64,000 nt of DNA from Lachnoclostridium sp. UBA1308 (GTDB taxonomy: Bacteria; Bacillota; Clostridia; Lachnospirales; Lachnospiraceae), in the NCBI GenBank assembly GCA_002307215.1, contig DBTU01000058.1, forward strand, positions 62,001 through 126,000, written 5' to 3'. This document shows, piece after piece, positions 62,544 through 64,000 of this stretch. How positions within the stretch are numbered: the stretch's first letter is position 1; the number at the start of each line of letters is the position of its first letter. The translations under genes and the position numbers were made by a program. The notes under the pieces were generated by a model. The model saw nothing but the letters and a program-made list of their open reading frames with translations, searched no databases and had not been told where the DNA came from.

Positions 62544-63296
62544 TTAACTGATTTTGTTGCCACAACATTTCTTATACTTTTTTCCCGAACCACAAGGACA
62601 TGGTTCATTTGGATATATTTTCCCCTTAACATCAGAATTTTTTTTCCTTAAACTAATATAAGATGCCTTATGTACCTCTTTCTCTTTATCCAATAAAGCA
62701 TAAAAATAATCTGCTCTATCTATTACTCCTAGTGTATTGTATTCATCACCAAGCTCACGGTAAATATCCTCTCTGTCGCGAAAAATATCTCCACCTTCTA
62801 TTCTTCGATACAATTCATCGAGAATTACCTCAAATCTTGAATCATCATGGGCACTCAACTGACGATAATATCCTATCCATCCCCATCCCCAAAGTGGATC
62901 CTCTTTCAAATACTTCTCATAAAGTTGGTAACACTCCTCAATATTTCCTAAGTCTGCATATGAATCTGCTATATCTCTTTTTGCATTTTCATAAAAATTA
63001 TCTTTGTTACCACTCCATATAATCTGTAATATTTGTTCATTAACTTTGATAACTTCTTCGTAAAGACCTGCATTATGGAGAACCATTGTCAAGTCGCCAG
63101 CCCAATTGCCAATTTGCCAGTCAAGTATACTACTACCCATATTATCAGAAAAATTATTCTCTCTTTCCATAAGAGCCCACAAATGATTCCATGCTTTATA
63201 TAACCCTTTTGCCTTTTCCTTAGAATAATTTCGCCATTCTGGCATCGCATCCATAAATTCTAATTCGAGTTTTTCTGCTTCCTGTTCAGTAATCAT
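62544..63296 (-). CDS. TPR-like protein with C-terminal SEC-C zinc motif
   Basis: A 250-residue soluble protein. Helical repeats that look like TPR units fill residues about 60-200 (AGLYEEVIKVNEQILQIIW; AKRDIADSYADLGNIEECYQ; YRELGDEYNTLGVIDRADYF). The end is an SEC-C motif, PNEPCPCGSGKKYKKCCG, which binds zinc and in SecA contacts SecB or ribosomes. Many SEC-C proteins lie in accessory or defence-type regions. GGGAGG lies 10 bases before the ATG at 63296 and 4 before a GTG at 63302; both starts are possible. Confidence 0.8.
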   Translation of the reverse strand: MITEQEAEKLELEFMDAMPEWRNYSKEKAKGLYKAWNHLWALMERENNFSDNMGSSILDWQIGNWAGDLTMVLHNAGLYEEVIKVNEQILQIIWSGNKDNFYENAKRDIADSYADLGNIEECYQLYEKYLKEDPLWGWGWIGYYRQLSAHDDSRFEVILDELYRRIEGGDIFRDREDIYRELGDEYNTLGVIDRADYFYALLDKEKEVHKASYISLRKKNSDVKGKIYPNEPCPCGSGKKYKKCCGNKIS

Positions 63297-63338
63297 ATTC
63301 ACTAGTCCTCCCTCTCTTATTTTTCACCAAACATAATA

Positions 63339-63662
63339 CTAATTCCACATTACTGTTGCCAAGTGTTTCACTACCTCGATAGTTTCCTCACTGAATCCTT
63401 CCAAATCAGCATAACTAATTGTATCATCATTAATAAGTCTAGCAAGGCAAAGTACCACATCCTGCCTTCTCATCTCTAGACATACGCCAGGCTTTTTCTT
63501 ATCTTTATTCGTTCGTTCATATAGCATCCAAAATTTATGGGATGAACTTTCATCTCCGTTCAAAAGCTCTATATATTCTTTAATGAGCTTCTCCATATAA
63601 GCTTCCTGCCATACTGCTATCTTACTTTGAAAAAGTTTCCACTCACTCTTTGACACTTCCAT
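63339..63662 (-). CDS. Small conserved-looking hypothetical protein, 107 residues
   Basis: Largely helical and charged, with no signal peptide or membrane segment. WKLFQSKIAVWQEAYMEKLI at the start and WMLYERTNKDKKKPGVCLEM in the middle resemble a family of small clostridial proteins of unknown role that I cannot name with confidence. AGGAG-type sequence (AGAAGGAGAAAG) precedes the ATG at 63662. It is 42 bases ahead of the SEC-C gene, so the two are probably co-transcribed. Confidence 0.65.
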   Translation of the reverse strand: MEVSKSEWKLFQSKIAVWQEAYMEKLIKEYIELLNGDESSSHKFWMLYERTNKDKKKPGVCLEMRRQDVVLCLARLINDDTISYADLEGFSEETIEVVKHLATVMWN

Positions 63663-63688
63663 AACTTTCTCCTTCTATTCAATTAAAC

Positions 63689-63843
63689 TCAATTATAGTT
63701 TGGTACTAAATCTATATCTATATCAACTGAATGCCTCGGGAGTTTAAATACTGTCGAGTTTTATTGCTGTTCCGCCTTTTAGCGAAATATGTTCTCTAAG
63801 ATATTCATGTTCATTGATGAATTTAGTTTTTCTTGAAAAGCCA
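63689..63843 (-). pseudogene. Fragment of AbiEii-type nucleotidyltransferase toxin gene
   Basis: Two pieces in different frames match the start of the AbiEii/DUF1814 nucleotidyltransferase fold. EHISLKGGTAIKL holds the KGGTA nucleotide motif, and after a one-base shift, FKLPRHSVDIDIDLVPNY holds the DID metal-binding aspartates. It stops after that. The N-terminal start and all of the C-terminal domain are missing, so it is a remnant of an AbiE type IV toxin-antitoxin or abortive infection system. Confidence 0.75.
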
Positions 63844-63901
63844 CACAAATGTTACAATACCGGTGATTTAGCAGACATTTTACTAACAGATTATATTTCT
63901 C

Positions 63902-64000
63902 TTATAATACATTTTTAGGATTTATCATTCTACCTGTCCAACCCATTGATCTAGCCCATTCCTTCATCGATTCTTTTTCTGATAAATCTTCTCCATGAAG
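63902..64000 (-). CDS. C-terminal end of an unidentified gene, 5' end beyond window
   Basis: An open frame enters from the window edge and codes 32 residues (HGEDLSEKESMKEWARSMGW and TGRMINPKNVL at the end) before a TAA at 63902-63904. The composition looks like real protein. Family not recognised. It lies directly upstream of the AbiEii fragment, where an AbiE antitoxin gene could stand, but nothing in these residues shows that. Confidence 0.4.
   Translation of the reverse strand, partial: LHGEDLSEKESMKEWARSMGWTGRMINPKNVL

Noticed and set aside
1..64000. tRNA genes, rRNA genes, phage structural genes and complete insertion sequences
   Set aside because: None was seen. The repeats present carry no transposase, and no cloverleaf or phage module was recognised. 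A tRNAscan and IS search would settle this.

Overview
The window is low-GC Gram-positive (Firmicutes) chromosome, most likely from a Lachnospiraceae or Clostridium cluster XIVa-type bacterium. The evidence is strong GGAGG ribosome binding sites, the classic dgt-dnaG-rpoD-trmK order, the cdaA-cdaR pair, a FeoA/FeoB/FeoB-associated Cys-rich trio, a CUT1 sugar transporter with YesM/YesN-type regulators, and a glycerophosphate-type teichoic acid cluster. The genus is an inference. Nearly all genes are on the minus strand, so reading order is from high to low coordinates.

Layout. 1-2092: N-terminal part of a large secreted surface protein with its promoter. 2.5-5.0 kb: threonine synthase and an SleB/CwlJ-type cell-wall hydrolase. 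5.4-6.3 kb (+): a protein with two AP2-like domains around a degenerate HNH-like middle. 6.4-8.2 kb: a VanS/VanR-like two-component pair. 8.3-9.0 kb: a tandem dual-hairpin repeat and a MITE-like palindromic element. 9.09-9.45 kb (+): RNase P RNA. 9.6-17.0 kb: methyltransferase, nucleoside kinase, and the trmK-rpoD-dnaG-dgt housekeeping block. 17.6-28.5 kb: a glycan-use locus running binding protein, two permeases, YesM kinase, YesN regulator, GH95-like enzyme, GH43 enzyme. 28.9-31.4 kb: a Feo iron(II) operon under a perfect Fur box. 31.6-35.0 kb: queH, a lone receiver domain, hisC and a second aminotransferase. 35.0-35.55 kb: two palindromic elements with the same ends. 35.5-41.3 kb: a branched-chain amino acid ABC operon with a cytidylate-kinase-like gene at its end. 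41.6-45.1 kb: zinc-ribbon protein, ClpX-type unfoldase, HtrA protease. 45.4-47.9 kb (+): sugar-phosphate transferase and LCP protein. 48.0-48.4 kb: a composite palindromic element. 48.4-54.1 kb: teichoic acid polymerases, TagD, TagGH-type exporter and an acyltransferase. 54.2-59.5 kb: leuA, cdaR, cdaA and two membrane proteins. 60-64 kb: an accessory region with an AAA_14/DUF4143 ATPase, an SEC-C protein, small unknown genes, and decayed fragments of recD2 and of an AbiEii-type nucleotidyltransferase.

The most unusual material is non-coding. Two palindromic elements 13 kb apart share a 49-nt core (35173-35221 and 48186-48234) whose five differences include two compensatory base-pair changes. 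A separate roughly 86-93-nt dual-hairpin element occurs three times: twice in tandem upstream of the VanR-like gene and once inside the liv operon. Its second stem also shows a compensatory change. Both look like structured repeats that are not explained by the genes around them.

Limits: all calls come from reading the sequence and from knowledge of protein families. No database search or folding calculation was run.
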